Positions 42,872-50,246 of a DNA stretch of 64,000 bases are shown piece by piece. Each line of letters opens with the position of its first letter. The first letter of the stretch is position 1. Both the position numbers and the translations under genes were made by a program. The notes beneath the pieces are model-generated. The model was not told the origin of the DNA. It did not search any database and saw nothing but the letters and a program-made list of their open reading frames with translations. The stretch spans positions 1-64,000 of the forward strand of contig CASEHD010000011.1 of the NCBI GenBank assembly GCA_949287655.1, in the 5' to 3' direction. Source of the stretch: an uncultured Christensenella sp. (GTDB lineage Bacteria > Bacillota > Clostridia > Christensenellales > UBA3700).

Positions 42872-43663
42872 TCAGACCGCGCCTTCGGTTATCATCTTGT
42901 CCGCAAGCAGAGCGATGAATTCGCCGTTGGTAGGTTTGTCGTTGGCGGAATATATCTTTATCCCGAACAGCTGGTTTATGTTTTCGATCTTGCCGCGGTT
43001 CCATGCGACCTCTATCGCGTGGCGTATCGCGCGCTCGACCTTAGACGGCGAGGTGTTGAAATTTTCCGCGATGCCGGGGTACAGCTTTTTTGTGATGCTG
43101 TTTATCACCTCGGGGCGGTCTATCGTCATCTTTATCGCTTCGCGCAAAAACTGATAGCCTTTTATATGCGCGGGGATACCCACTGAAATGAATATGTTGG
43201 CGAGCTTTTCGTCCAGAGTGTGGCGGGAGCGGCGTATCGCCTGTCTCACCTGAGAGTCGTCGTCTCTGACCGCGACGGGGGAGTATTTGACTCTCGTGCA
43301 TTCGATAAGACGTTCTTTGAGAGCTTTGGGCGATACCGGTTTGAGCATATAGTAGTCGGCGCCCGAATTTATCGCCTTTCTTATGAAAGCGTCGCCGGCA
43401 AGTCCCGATGTCATTATGAACACCGGACGCTTGTTCAGCTTTGAAAGGTCGACGTTGGCGAGCACGCCGTAGCCGTCCAGATTGGGCATTACGATGTCGA
43501 GGGCGACTGCGTCGGGGGAGAGGGTCTCTATCTTCGCGATTGCGTCCAGTCCGTCCTTTGCGGTCGCAATAACTTCGACGTCGGGGTCGTCCTTCAGACC
43601 GCTGACGAGAGCCGCCGAACAAGCGCTTTCGTCGTCTGCTATCAAAAGTCTTATTTTCTGCAT
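42872..43663 (-). CDS. spo0A: stage 0 sporulation response regulator Spo0A
   Basis: Master regulator of sporulation and stationary-phase development, 263 residues. The receiver domain (1-120) has the acidic pocket ADDE, the phospho-acceptor Asp in ALDIVMPNLDG and the conserved Lys in LKPVS. The C-terminal DNA-binding domain contains the family signature GIPAHIKGYQFLREAI and the recognition helix PSKVERAIRHAIEVAWNRG. I chose MQKIRLLIADDE as start because GGAGG lies 7 bases upstream. The gene stands alone with a promoter and a divergent XRE regulator. Its presence implies at least the regulatory basis of sporulation; no other sporulation genes are in view. The 3' flank holds the inverted-repeat element. 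Confidence 0.95.
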   Translation of the reverse strand: MQKIRLLIADDESACSAALVSGLKDDPDVEVIATAKDGLDAIAKIETLSPDAVALDIVMPNLDGYGVLANVDLSKLNKRPVFIMTSGLAGDAFIRKAINSGADYYMLKPVSPKALKERLIECTRVKYSPVAVRDDDSQVRQAIRRSRHTLDEKLANIFISVGIPAHIKGYQFLREAIKMTIDRPEVINSITKKLYPGIAENFNTSPSKVERAIRHAIEVAWNRGKIENINQLFGIKIYSANDKPTNGEFIALLADKMITEGAV

Positions 43664-43692
43664 ATTGTTACCTCCGTTTTCTGACAAAATTC

Positions 43693-43720
43693 ATTTTATT
43701 GCAAAAGTTTTCGCTATCAA
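43693..43720 (-). promoter_or_regulatory. probable spo0A promoter
   Basis: Minus strand TTGATA (43715-43720), 16-base spacer, TAAAAT (43693-43698), 30 bases from the start codon. A sequence GGTCGAA about 30 bases further upstream differs by one base from the TGTCGAA Spo0A box, so autoregulation is possible. Confidence 0.5.
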
Positions 43721-43770
43721 AGAAAAAAGTGCCTTAAAAAACGTGTTTTCGACCGATAATTCGCAAAATT

Positions 43771-43784
43771 ATTACATATGTAAT
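43771..43784. promoter_or_regulatory. 14-bp palindrome between spo0A and the XRE gene
   Basis: ATTACATATGTAAT is a perfect palindrome set in AT-rich DNA upstream of both divergent genes. It is a good candidate operator for the XRE regulator encoded next to it. Confidence 0.5.
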
Positions 43785-43809
43785 TATTTTAATCAATACT
43801 AAATTTTAT

Positions 43810-43838
43810 TTGTAATATCTGCGGCGGCGTGATAAAAT
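43810..43838 (+). promoter_or_regulatory. promoter of a leaderless XRE mRNA
   Basis: TTGTAA (43810-43815), 17-base spacer, TAAAAT (43833-43838). The -10 box ends six bases before the ATG, so transcription should begin at or next to the start codon. Confidence 0.6.
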
Positions 43839-43844
43839 AAAGTC

Positions 43845-44177
43845 ATGGAATTTTGCGAAAAATTAAAATTACTCAGAGAAGAAGAGGGGCTGACGCAAGC
43901 CGGGCTGGCGAAAGCGCTAAAAGTGTCGCAGTCCACGGTCGCGCAATGGGAAGCGGGTACGCGAAAACCTACCGCGCAGGCTGTCGTCGCGATAGCGCGC
44001 AGATTCGACACGTCGGCGGATTTTATACTCGGGCTCGTCGACGAAAAACTCAGGCTGGTGCCGTACTATAAGGATCTAAGCGAAAGAGAGCAGACCTTTA
44101 TGCAGGCGTACTCTCAGCTTTCGGGCGAAAGGAAGAACGCGGTAGAGGAAATAGTCAGGCTTTTTCTCACGGAATAG
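43845..44177 (+). CDS. XRE-family helix-turn-helix regulator
   Basis: A 110-residue DNA-binding protein. Residues 1-60 form a Cro/CI-type helix-turn-helix (LTQAGLAKALKVSQSTVAQW with the following EAGTRKPT), and the C-terminal 45 residues (SEREQTFMQAYSQLSGERKN) form a helical dimerisation segment. The sequence upstream of the ATG has no Shine-Dalgarno site and the -10 box lies six bases away, so the mRNA is probably leaderless. It is divergent from spo0A, with the palindrome at 43771 between them, and probably represses its own gene and perhaps spo0A. The family is also common in phage and toxin-antitoxin settings, but no partner gene is seen here. Confidence 0.85.
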   Translation: MEFCEKLKLLREEEGLTQAGLAKALKVSQSTVAQWEAGTRKPTAQAVVAIARRFDTSADFILGLVDEKLRLVPYYKDLSEREQTFMQAYSQLSGERKNAVEEIVRLFLTE

Positions 44178-44268
44178 CCGGCGGCTTTCTTGCGCTTTGC
44201 GCCGCGGGCGTGAGACAAGGCAAAGGCGCGCACGATCCCGCTTTTAAGGTGCGAAAAGGCGTATACGA

Positions 44269-44297
44269 TTGACTAAGCCGCGTTGCGATGGTATAAT
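44269..44297 (+). promoter_or_regulatory. promoter of a leaderless mRNA for the HGSNAT-like gene
   Basis: TTGACT (44269-44274), 17-base spacer, TATAAT (44292-44297). The start codon at 44304 lies six bases after the -10 box, which leaves no room for a ribosome site. Confidence 0.75.
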
Positions 44298-44303
44298 TTT
44301 TTT

Positions 44304-45155
44304 ATGCGAAAAAATAACGCCGCGGCGTTGAAGCCGGTCAGAAGCAGAATATGGGAACTGGATTTTTTAAGGGGCGTATGCGTGCTTCTTATGATCTTCG
44401 ACCACTTTATGTTCGATATCGGCAACATCTTCGGCGAGGCGTGGGCGGCGGCGCATGGCACGGAATTTTTCAACGGTCTTTATGAGCGCGCGTTGATATA
44501 TGCGGACAGTCCGCTGAGACTGGTCACCCGCGATATAGTCGTATGGATATTCGCCCTTCTTTGCGGGATATCCTGTTCCTTTTCAAGAAGCAACCTTAAA
44601 CGCGGGATAGAGGTCGCATTGTTCGCGCTTATAATAACCGCGGTCACGACTTATCTCGATATGCCGATAAAGTTCGGCATACTGCATATGTTCGCGGTCG
44701 CGATACTGCTGTGGGTGCTGATCAATTTTATCGCGCGCAAGGACGCGCGGCGCACCGCGGTGATATGCCTTGCAGTCGGTATAATGGTAATAATAATCAA
44801 CGAATTCTGTTCCGCGCGCTACGCGATAGACGAGAACGCGTTTGCCGATAACAACGACTGGTATTTTATAGCGGACTGGATGCTGGGAGATTCGCGGGAC
44901 TTTTATTCCGCGGACTATTACCCGATATTCCCGTCGGTCGGCTATATGCTTGTCGGCGCGGGAGCGGCTCCGCTGCTGTACCCGAAAAAGCGTTCGCTGC
45001 TGCCATGGCTGGGGGAATACAACTGGCACGCGCCGTTTGATCTCTGGGGCAGGATCGCGATATGGGTATACGTACTGCACCAGGTCGTGATAGCGGTGAT
45101 ACTCGCCGCCGTAAGCTGGCTTTTCATTACGCCGGGCGACTTTGTGATAATATAG
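44304..45155 (+). CDS. HGSNAT-like membrane acyltransferase (DUF1624 type)
   Basis: A 283-residue multi-pass membrane protein with the start of the heparan-alpha-glucosaminide N-acetyltransferase catalytic domain: RIWELDFLRGVCVLLMIFDH, with the conserved Asp of ELDFLRG and the His of FDHF. About seven hydrophobic segments follow. Bacterial members probably move acyl groups across the membrane onto sugars or other envelope substrates; the substrate here is unknown. I chose MRKNNAAALK (44304) as start: the -10 box ends six bases upstream, so the mRNA is probably leaderless, and an alternative TTG at 44283 would lie inside the promoter. A terminator follows at 45198. Confidence 0.8.
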   Translation: MRKNNAAALKPVRSRIWELDFLRGVCVLLMIFDHFMFDIGNIFGEAWAAAHGTEFFNGLYERALIYADSPLRLVTRDIVVWIFALLCGISCSFSRSNLKRGIEVALFALIITAVTTYLDMPIKFGILHMFAVAILLWVLINFIARKDARRTAVICLAVGIMVIIINEFCSARYAIDENAFADNNDWYFIADWMLGDSRDFYSADYYPIFPSVGYMLVGAGAAPLLYPKKRSLLPWLGEYNWHAPFDLWGRIAIWVYVLHQVVIAVILAAVSWLFITPGDFVII

Positions 45156-45197
45156 TTTATAAACACGGGCACGAAAAAACCGTGGAAATACGAATAT

Positions 45198-45224
45198 AAA
45201 AAAGGGCGCTGAGCGCTCTTTTTT
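45198..45224 (+). terminator. intrinsic terminator of the HGSNAT-like gene
   Basis: A 9-12-bp stem built of AAAGGGCGC and GCGCTCTTT around a 3-base loop, ending in six T. The next gene's ribosome site AAGGAGG begins directly after the T-run, so read-through might feed mrp. Confidence 0.8.
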
Positions 45225-45236
45225 AAGGAGGTTAAT

Positions 45237-46067
45237 ATGGAGTGCAATCACGACTGTTCTTCGTGTTCTTCCGCAAATTGCGGAGAGCGCAAAGAGGAAA
45301 AAAAGAAAGAGGGCGCTAAGCGGGTAAAAAAGGTCATCGCGGTTGTCAGCGGCAAGGGCGGCGTGGGCAAATCGCTCGTCAGCGCGCTGACCGCGTCTGC
45401 GCTCGCGAAAGACGGCGCGAAAGTAGCCGTACTCGACGCGGACGTGACCGGTCCTTCGATGGGAAAGGTGTTCGGCGTTACGACTAAGGCGTACGGCAAC
45501 GGCGATATGATAGTCCCTGCGATGACGAAATGCGGGATAAAGTTGATCTCAGTCAATATGATGCTTGAACACGAGGACGACCCGGTTATATGGAGAGGTC
45601 CTCTTATCGGCGGCATGGTGCAGCAGTTCTGGACGGACGTCGACTGGGGCGACGCGGACTATATGGTCGTCGATATGCCTCCGGGCACGGGCGACGTGCC
45701 GCTGACCGTGTTCCAGAGTCTCAACGTGGACGGCATAATAATCGTGACTTCGCCGCAGGAACTGGTCTCCATGATAGTCGCAAAGGCGATGAAAATGGCG
45801 AAGATGATGGATATCCCCGTGCTCGGCGTAGTCGAGAATATGAGTTATTTCGTCTGCGACGGCTGCGGAAAGAAGCATTATATTTACGGCGAATCAAAGG
45901 CGGAAGAGGTCTGCGAAAAGTACGGCGTAAAGCTTCTTGCAAGGCTGCCGATACAGCCCGGGCTCGCTAAGCTGTGCGACGCGGGCAGGATTGAGGACGC
46001 AGAGTGCGCAGAACTTGCGCCCGCAGTCGAAGAGGTAAAGAGCGCGAAAGTGCGTAAGCACGAATAA
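45237..46067 (+). CDS. mrp: Mrp/NBP35-family iron-sulfur carrier ATPase
   Basis: A 276-residue cytoplasmic P-loop protein that binds and transfers Fe-S clusters. Residues 3-15 hold a cysteine cluster (CNHDCSSCSSANC), as in NBP35-type members. The deviant Walker A motif is GKGGVGKS, with VAVLDADVTGPS following, switch II is VDMPPGTGD, and a CxxC (CDGC) near residue 207 would bridge the cluster between subunits. The start follows AAGGAGG and a terminator lies at 46105. The neighbours give no target protein. The annotation as a cluster carrier follows the family; a purely regulatory role cannot be excluded. Confidence 0.92.
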   Translation: MECNHDCSSCSSANCGERKEEKKKEGAKRVKKVIAVVSGKGGVGKSLVSALTASALAKDGAKVAVLDADVTGPSMGKVFGVTTKAYGNGDMIVPAMTKCGIKLISVNMMLEHEDDPVIWRGPLIGGMVQQFWTDVDWGDADYMVVDMPPGTGDVPLTVFQSLNVDGIIIVTSPQELVSMIVAKAMKMAKMMDIPVLGVVENMSYFVCDGCGKKHYIYGESKAEEVCEKYGVKLLARLPIQPGLAKLCDAGRIEDAECAELAPAVEEVKSAKVRKHE

Positions 46068-46104
46068 TTATTCAAAAAATTAATCTTTATTCATCAAAAA
46101 ACCG

Positions 46105-46136
46105 TCCGTCCGCGCGTTCCGCGGGCGGATATTTTT
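46105..46136 (+). terminator. intrinsic terminator of mrp
   Basis: A 10-bp GC-rich stem (TCCGTCCGCG with CGCGGGCGGA, one T-G pair) followed by TATTTTT. Confidence 0.85.
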
Positions 46137-46217
46137 AATAAAAAGCTTTTTTTCAGCGTGATTTAATGCGATTTTTGTAAAATATTCAAATATACGCCAA
46201 AAAAATAAAAAAACTCT

Positions 46218-46246
46218 TTTATTTTATTCTTTATATATGCTATAAT
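46218..46246 (+). promoter_or_regulatory. probable promoter of the ABC transporter-luxS operon
   Basis: TATAAT at 46241-46246 with a weak -35 (TTTATT, 46218-46223) at 17 bases. The start codon is 43 bases downstream. No SAM, T-box or other known riboswitch was seen in the leader. Confidence 0.5.
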
Positions 46247-46289
46247 ATTTTCAATATTCAAAAATCCGTATAAACGGAAGGAGAGAATT

Positions 46290-47279
46290 ATGAAAAAAAT
46301 TCTGATTTTAACACTTGCGCTCGTTATGCTTGTGACCGGATGCTTCGCGCTTGTTGCATGCAATTCAAACGCGGACTACAAAGTGGGCGTAATACAGCTT
46401 GCTCCTCACGTCGCGCTCGACCAGGCGAACGAAGCGTTCTGCCAAAAACTTACAGATCTTATGAAAGCCGACGGCAAGACGGTTGATTTCATACAGGGTA
46501 ACGCGCAGGGCGACGATTCGCAGAACGGCGCCATCGTGGACGGCTTTATCGGAAAGCAGGTCGACCTGGTGTATTCGATAGCTACAGCTTCCTCGCAGAC
46601 TGCGGTCACAAAGTGCAAAGACTATGAGATTCCCGTCATTTTCAACGCGGTCACCGATCCCGTCGACGCAGGTCTTGTGGACAAGCTTGAAGGTCAGAGC
46701 GGCAACGTTACCGGCGTATCGGATATCAATCCGATAGCCGATCAGGTCGCTTTGATGCAGGAGCTTCTCGGCGGCGGCACGGAGATGACCATCGGCGTAC
46801 TTTACGTTACAAAGGAGACCAACTCCGTCGTTCAGATGGAAGCGGTCAGGACGGCTTGCGAAGGTAAGGGCATCGCTTTTGTCAGCGAAGGCATATCCGA
46901 AGTCGACAACATCGGCAACGGTCTCCAGTCTCTTAAGAGCAAGGGCGCGGACATCGTATATCTTCCCACCGACAACGTACTGGCTGAAAGCGCGACCACC
47001 GTTCATGCGCAGAACGTAAGCCTCGGCGTGAATCTCCCCATAGTCTGCGGCGAGAGCGGCATGGCGAATTCTTGCGGCGTTGCGACTCTCAGCGTCAGCT
47101 ATACTTATCTCGGCGAACTCGCCGCTCAGATGGCGTACGATATTCTGACCGGCAAGAAGGCCGCAAAGGATATCCCCGTAGGCAGCCAGACGCAGGATTA
47201 CGATTATGTCGTAAATCAGAAAGTTGCGAAAGAAATCGGATTCACTATTCCTCAGAGCGTGGTCGACAAAGTAAAATAA
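46290..47279 (+). CDS. ABC transporter substrate-binding lipoprotein (PF04392/TrpX-like)
   Basis: A 329-residue extracellular lipoprotein that delivers a ligand to the permease. The signal peptide contains two possible lipoboxes, LVTGC (Cys18) and ALVAC (Cys24); the second is nearer to the mature start. The mature part has the ABC_sub_bind fold, with VGVIQLAPHVALDQANEAF at the start and PVIFNAVTDPVDAGLV, typical of this family. Related proteins (TrpX) bind tryptophan or other aromatic compounds, but the ligand cannot be read from the sequence. It is the first gene of an operon with permease, ATPase and luxS; the hairpin after it (47287) may raise its level relative to the permease, as is common for binding proteins. 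Confidence 0.88.
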   Translation: MKKILILTLALVMLVTGCFALVACNSNADYKVGVIQLAPHVALDQANEAFCQKLTDLMKADGKTVDFIQGNAQGDDSQNGAIVDGFIGKQVDLVYSIATASSQTAVTKCKDYEIPVIFNAVTDPVDAGLVDKLEGQSGNVTGVSDINPIADQVALMQELLGGGTEMTIGVLYVTKETNSVVQMEAVRTACEGKGIAFVSEGISEVDNIGNGLQSLKSKGADIVYLPTDNVLAESATTVHAQNVSLGVNLPIVCGESGMANSCGVATLSVSYTYLGELAAQMAYDILTGKKAAKDIPVGSQTQDYDYVVNQKVAKEIGFTIPQSVVDKVK

Positions 47280-47286
47280 ATTTATA

Positions 47287-47317
47287 GACCTTTCCGCCCT
47301 GACCGGGCGGAGAGGTC
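47287..47317 (+). promoter_or_regulatory. intercistronic hairpin in the ABC transporter operon
   Basis: GACCTTTCCGCCC and GGGCGGAGAGGTC pair into a stem of about 13 bp without a T-run. It lies in the 49 bases between the binding-protein gene and the permease gene and could protect the upstream mRNA or reduce read-through. Confidence 0.7.
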
Positions 47318-47328
47318 GGGAATACGAA

Positions 47329-48501
47329 ATGGGCATAACATTATTAGGCGGACTCAATCAGGGCTTGCTGTGGGCGGTCATGGCGATCGGCGTGTTCATC
47401 ACGTTTAAACTTCTCGATTTTGCAGATCTGACTTGCGAGGGAAGTTTCGCGCTCGGCGGCGCGGTTGCGGCGGTCATGATTCAGAACAACGGCTGGAACG
47501 GCATCACCGCATGTTTCATTGCGTTGCTGGCGGGCGCAGCGGCAGGACTGGTCACCGCGCTTTTGCATACCAAACTCAAAATAGCTCCGATCCTTTCGGG
47601 CATCATAACGCTGACGGCGCTTTATTCCGTCACATTCATCACGATGGGTAACAAGTCTTCTGTCGGACTGATCAACGTGCCCGTCTTTTACACGTTCATC
47701 ACCGGCTTGAAGTCAATGTACGGCATTCTGATCATGGGCGTGATATGTATCGTCGCAATAGTCGGGGCGTGCTACTGGTTTTTCGGTACGGAGATCGGCA
47801 GCGCGATCCGCGCGACCGGCGCCAACGAAAAGATGTGCCGCGCGCAGGGTATAAATACCGATAATACAAAGATAATCGGTCTGATGCTTTCCAACGCGCT
47901 TATCGCTCTTTCGGGCGCTCTCGTCGCTCAGTCTCAGGGCACGACAAGCTGGTCTTTGGGACAAGGCGCGATCGTTGCCGGACTCGCGTCGGTGATAATA
48001 GGCGAAGTGATCGTCCCGTCCAACAGCAATTTTGCGGTGACTCTTACCGGCGTAGTGGTCGGCAGCATAATTTACCGTATCATTTACGCGCTCGTATATT
48101 ACGTCGGTCTGCCGACGGAGTATATCAAACTCTGCACGGCGATACTCGTCGTCATCGCGCTGTGTCTTCCGACGATAAAGACCTTCTGCATAAAGACGGC
48201 GAAGAAGGCGGACGCATATCTGTGTGCAAAATATCCCGGATACGCCGCTTACGCCGAAAAGAGAGACGAAAAGAAGGCGGAAAGGAAAGAAGCGGAGAGG
48301 GTCGGAATGCTCGCGGCGATTGATTCTCTGACCGCGCAGCTGAAAGACTGTACGGACGAAAAGACGGTCAGGAAGCTGCACGCAAAGCTTGTAAGGACAA
48401 AGGAAAAATACGTTGAAAAATACGGCTCCAAGGCGCTTGAAGAAGGCGAAGAAAACGCCGAAGAGACAGCCGTCGCCGCAACCGGAGGTGAGGACAAATG
48501 A
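47329..48501 (+). CDS. ABC transporter permease with cytoplasmic extension
   Basis: A 390-residue permease of the BPD_transp_2 (TrpY-like) family. The first ~295 residues carry about nine transmembrane segments, with the coupling segment EIGSAIRATGANEKMCRAQG contacting the ATPase. Family members usually end near residue 300. Here a further ~90 charged residues follow (KRDEKKAERKEAERVGML, then Lys/Glu-rich helices), predicted cytoplasmic and coiled-coil-like. The ribosome site is weak, so translation may depend on the upstream gene. The stop codon overlaps the start of the ATPase gene by four bases (ATGA). Confidence 0.88.
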   Translation: MGITLLGGLNQGLLWAVMAIGVFITFKLLDFADLTCEGSFALGGAVAAVMIQNNGWNGITACFIALLAGAAAGLVTALLHTKLKIAPILSGIITLTALYSVTFITMGNKSSVGLINVPVFYTFITGLKSMYGILIMGVICIVAIVGACYWFFGTEIGSAIRATGANEKMCRAQGINTDNTKIIGLMLSNALIALSGALVAQSQGTTSWSLGQGAIVAGLASVIIGEVIVPSNSNFAVTLTGVVVGSIIYRIIYALVYYVGLPTEYIKLCTAILVVIALCLPTIKTFCIKTAKKADAYLCAKYPGYAAYAEKRDEKKAERKEAERVGMLAAIDSLTAQLKDCTDEKTVRKLHAKLVRTKEKYVEKYGSKALEEGEENAEETAVAATGGEDK

Positions 48502-49280
48502 GTATGCTGAGCATTAAAAACGTGTCCAAGACCTTTAATATCGGCACGGTTAACGAAAAGAAGGCGATAATCAACCTTTCGCTCGAGGTCGAAGAAGGTG
48601 ATTTCATCACCGTTATCGGCGGCAACGGCGCGGGTAAATCCACGCTTTTGAACCTTATCGCGGGCGTATATCTTCCAGAAGAAGGCACGATTGAGCTCGA
48701 CGGCAAGAACGTCACCCGCCTGAAAGAACATAAGCGCGCGAAGTACCTGGGCAGAGTGTTTCAGGACCCGATGACCGGTACCGCGGCTAATATGGAGATA
48801 CAGGAAAACCTCGCGCTCGCGTACCGCAGAGGCAAGATAAGAGGACTTTCGTGGGGCGTAACGCACCGGGAAAAGGTCGAATACAAGAGCCAGTTGAAGA
48901 TCCTGGGTCTGGGTCTCGAAGACAGAATGACCGCAAAGGTCGGACTTCTTTCCGGCGGACAAAGGCAGGCTCTGACCCTTCTTATGGCAACGATGAAAAA
49001 GCCCAAAGTGCTGCTTCTTGACGAACATACCGCGGCGCTCGACCCCAAGACGGCGGAAAAAGTGCTTTCGGTAACCGAAGAACTGACGAGTATGAACAAC
49101 CTTACGACGATAATGATAACCCACAACATGAAGGACGCGATACGCTACGGCAACCGCCTTATCATGATGAACGAGGGCAACATCATCTATGACGTTAAGG
49201 GTGAGGAGAAGAAAAACCTTACGGTCGCACAGCTTCTCGAAAAGTTTAAGATAGAAAGCGACAAGATGCTTATGATATGA
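48498..49280 (+). CDS. ABC transporter ATP-binding protein (TrpZ-like)
   Basis: A 260-residue ATPase that powers import. Walker A is GGNGAGKST, the Q-loop is RVFQDP, the signature is LSGGQRQ, Walker B is VLLLDEHTAALD with the catalytic Glu, and the switch His lies in MITHN. The DEHTAALD variant is typical of the TrpZ-like subfamily. The start overlaps the permease stop (ATGA) behind GGAGGTGAGG, and the stop codon overlaps the luxS start by four bases, so all three genes are translated as a coupled set. Confidence 0.92.
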   Translation: MSMLSIKNVSKTFNIGTVNEKKAIINLSLEVEEGDFITVIGGNGAGKSTLLNLIAGVYLPEEGTIELDGKNVTRLKEHKRAKYLGRVFQDPMTGTAANMEIQENLALAYRRGKIRGLSWGVTHREKVEYKSQLKILGLGLEDRMTAKVGLLSGGQRQALTLLMATMKKPKVLLLDEHTAALDPKTAEKVLSVTEELTSMNNLTTIMITHNMKDAIRYGNRLIMMNEGNIIYDVKGEEKKNLTVAQLLEKFKIESDKMLMI

Positions 49281-49747
49281 AAAAAATAGCCAGTTTTTGT
49301 ATCGACCACACAAAGTTGATGCCCGGAGTGTATCTGTCCAGAAAGGACAAAAAAGACGGCGTTACGGTGTCCACCTTCGACATAAGGATCACCGCGCCCA
49401 ACCGCGAGCCGGTCATAGATCAGCCCGCGCTGCATACGATAGAGCACCTCGCGGCAACCTGGCTCAGGAATTCCGAAATAAAAGACGACGTCGTGTATTT
49501 CGGACCCATGGGGTGCAGGACGGGCTGCTATCTTCTCGTGTTCGGAGAGCCTTCGCCCGAAGAGATCTCAAAGTACGTAAAGGGAGCTTTTGAATTTATT
49601 GCAGGATATGAAGGGGAGATCCCGGGCGCGAAAGCGGACGAGTGCGGCAATTACCTTGAACAGAATCTTGAAACGGCGAAGTATTACGCAAAAAAGTATC
49701 TGAAAGATTTGCGGGAAAATCCGCGTTTTGAATACCCGCGCCGTTGA
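49277..49747 (+). CDS. luxS: S-ribosylhomocysteine lyase (autoinducer-2 synthase)
   Basis: A 156-residue Fe/Zn enzyme that splits S-ribosylhomocysteine into homocysteine and DPD, the precursor of autoinducer-2; it is part of the activated methyl cycle. The metal site HTIEH, the catalytic cysteine in GPMGCRTGCY and the third metal ligand in DECGNY are all present, and the length is normal. The ATG overlaps the stop codon of the ABC ATPase gene by four bases, so luxS is translationally coupled to the transporter. Neither pfs nor a methionine-cycle gene is in view. The operon suggests that the transporter handles a compound linked to this pathway, but the ligand is not known. Confidence 0.95.
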   Translation: MKKIASFCIDHTKLMPGVYLSRKDKKDGVTVSTFDIRITAPNREPVIDQPALHTIEHLAATWLRNSEIKDDVVYFGPMGCRTGCYLLVFGEPSPEEISKYVKGAFEFIAGYEGEIPGAKADECGNYLEQNLETAKYYAKKYLKDLRENPRFEYPRR

Positions 49748-49764
49748 GAATCCGCGCGGCAATT

Positions 49765-49794
49765 ACGGCGGAGGGATCGCCGTCTTTCGGTTTT
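49765..49794 (+). terminator. weak terminator after luxS
   Basis: A 6-bp stem (ACGGCG with CGCCGT) and a loop of seven bases, followed by CTTTCGGTTTT. It ends about 45 bases after luxS. Confidence 0.45.
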
Positions 49795-49911
49795 AACGCT
49801 TAAATGCGGATAAATAATAAAAAACGCGGTTATTTATTCGCGGTTTTTCCAGAGCGGGGGCGTTTTTAACCGGGGGATAAAGACTTCCGTTATTATCTTA
49901 TATTTACCACG

Positions 49912-50097
49912 TATAATAAACACGGGCGGGAAAATTATCCGTAAAAGCCCGGCTCTTTCCGACGCAGGCTTTTTGCCGCGAAGAAAGGAAGAAAGCGACG
50001 GCGATAACGTCGCAGATAGTTAATAAATATGCGCGTATGCCTGCTTTTAGCGGCGCGCGATATGGACAAAACGGGTGCGCGTGTGCCCGTTTTTTTA
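49912..50097 (+). ncRNA. candidate small RNA with strong terminator
   Basis: TATAAT at 49912-49917 (no clear -35 box) lies 5' of about 175 bases without a gene that end in a strong terminator (ACGGG/CCCGT stem at 50071-50090, then T7). The 5' end ACGGGC can pair with GCCCGT at the 3' end, GCAGGC (49964-49969) with GCCTGC (50039-50044), and GCGACG with CGTCGC in the apical part. The terminator has no gene directly upstream other than luxS, 320 bases away. A 6S-like closed rod is possible; an unusually long luxS 3' UTR is the alternative. Apart from this, the 500 bases between luxS and the next gene hold no gene. Confidence 0.35.
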
Positions 50098-50108
50098 CAC
50101 GCGTTGCG

Positions 50109-50137
50109 TTGATTTTTTAAAAAACTTATAATATAAT
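50109..50137 (+). promoter_or_regulatory. sigma-A promoter of the repeat lipoprotein
   Basis: TTGATT (50109-50114), 17-base spacer, TATAAT (50132-50137), about 100 bases before the start codon. Confidence 0.8.
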
Positions 50138-50171
50138 GTAATACTGAAGATATAAGATAACTTTAAGGTAA

Positions 50172-50229
50172 GACGGTGAAAAACCGTCAAAAGTAAAAAG
50201 ACGGAAAGTTCCGTTGCCCCTGCGGGGGC
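50172..50229 (+). promoter_or_regulatory. structured leader with alternative pairings
   Basis: CCGTC (50184-50188) can pair with GACGG upstream (50172-50176) or with GACGG downstream (50200-50204). A second hairpin (ACGGAA/TTCCGT) and a third (GCCCC/GGGGGC, 50216-50229) follow, and the ribosome site AAGGAG comes just after. I could not match this to a known riboswitch. Confidence 0.4.
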
Positions 50230-50246
50230 GGCTAAGGAGTTTAGGT

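Noticed and set aside
42872-43687. Spo0A start eight codons further upstream (MSENGGNN)
   Set aside because: That start overlaps the GGAGG site serving the internal ATG at 43663, which also matches the family N-terminus.
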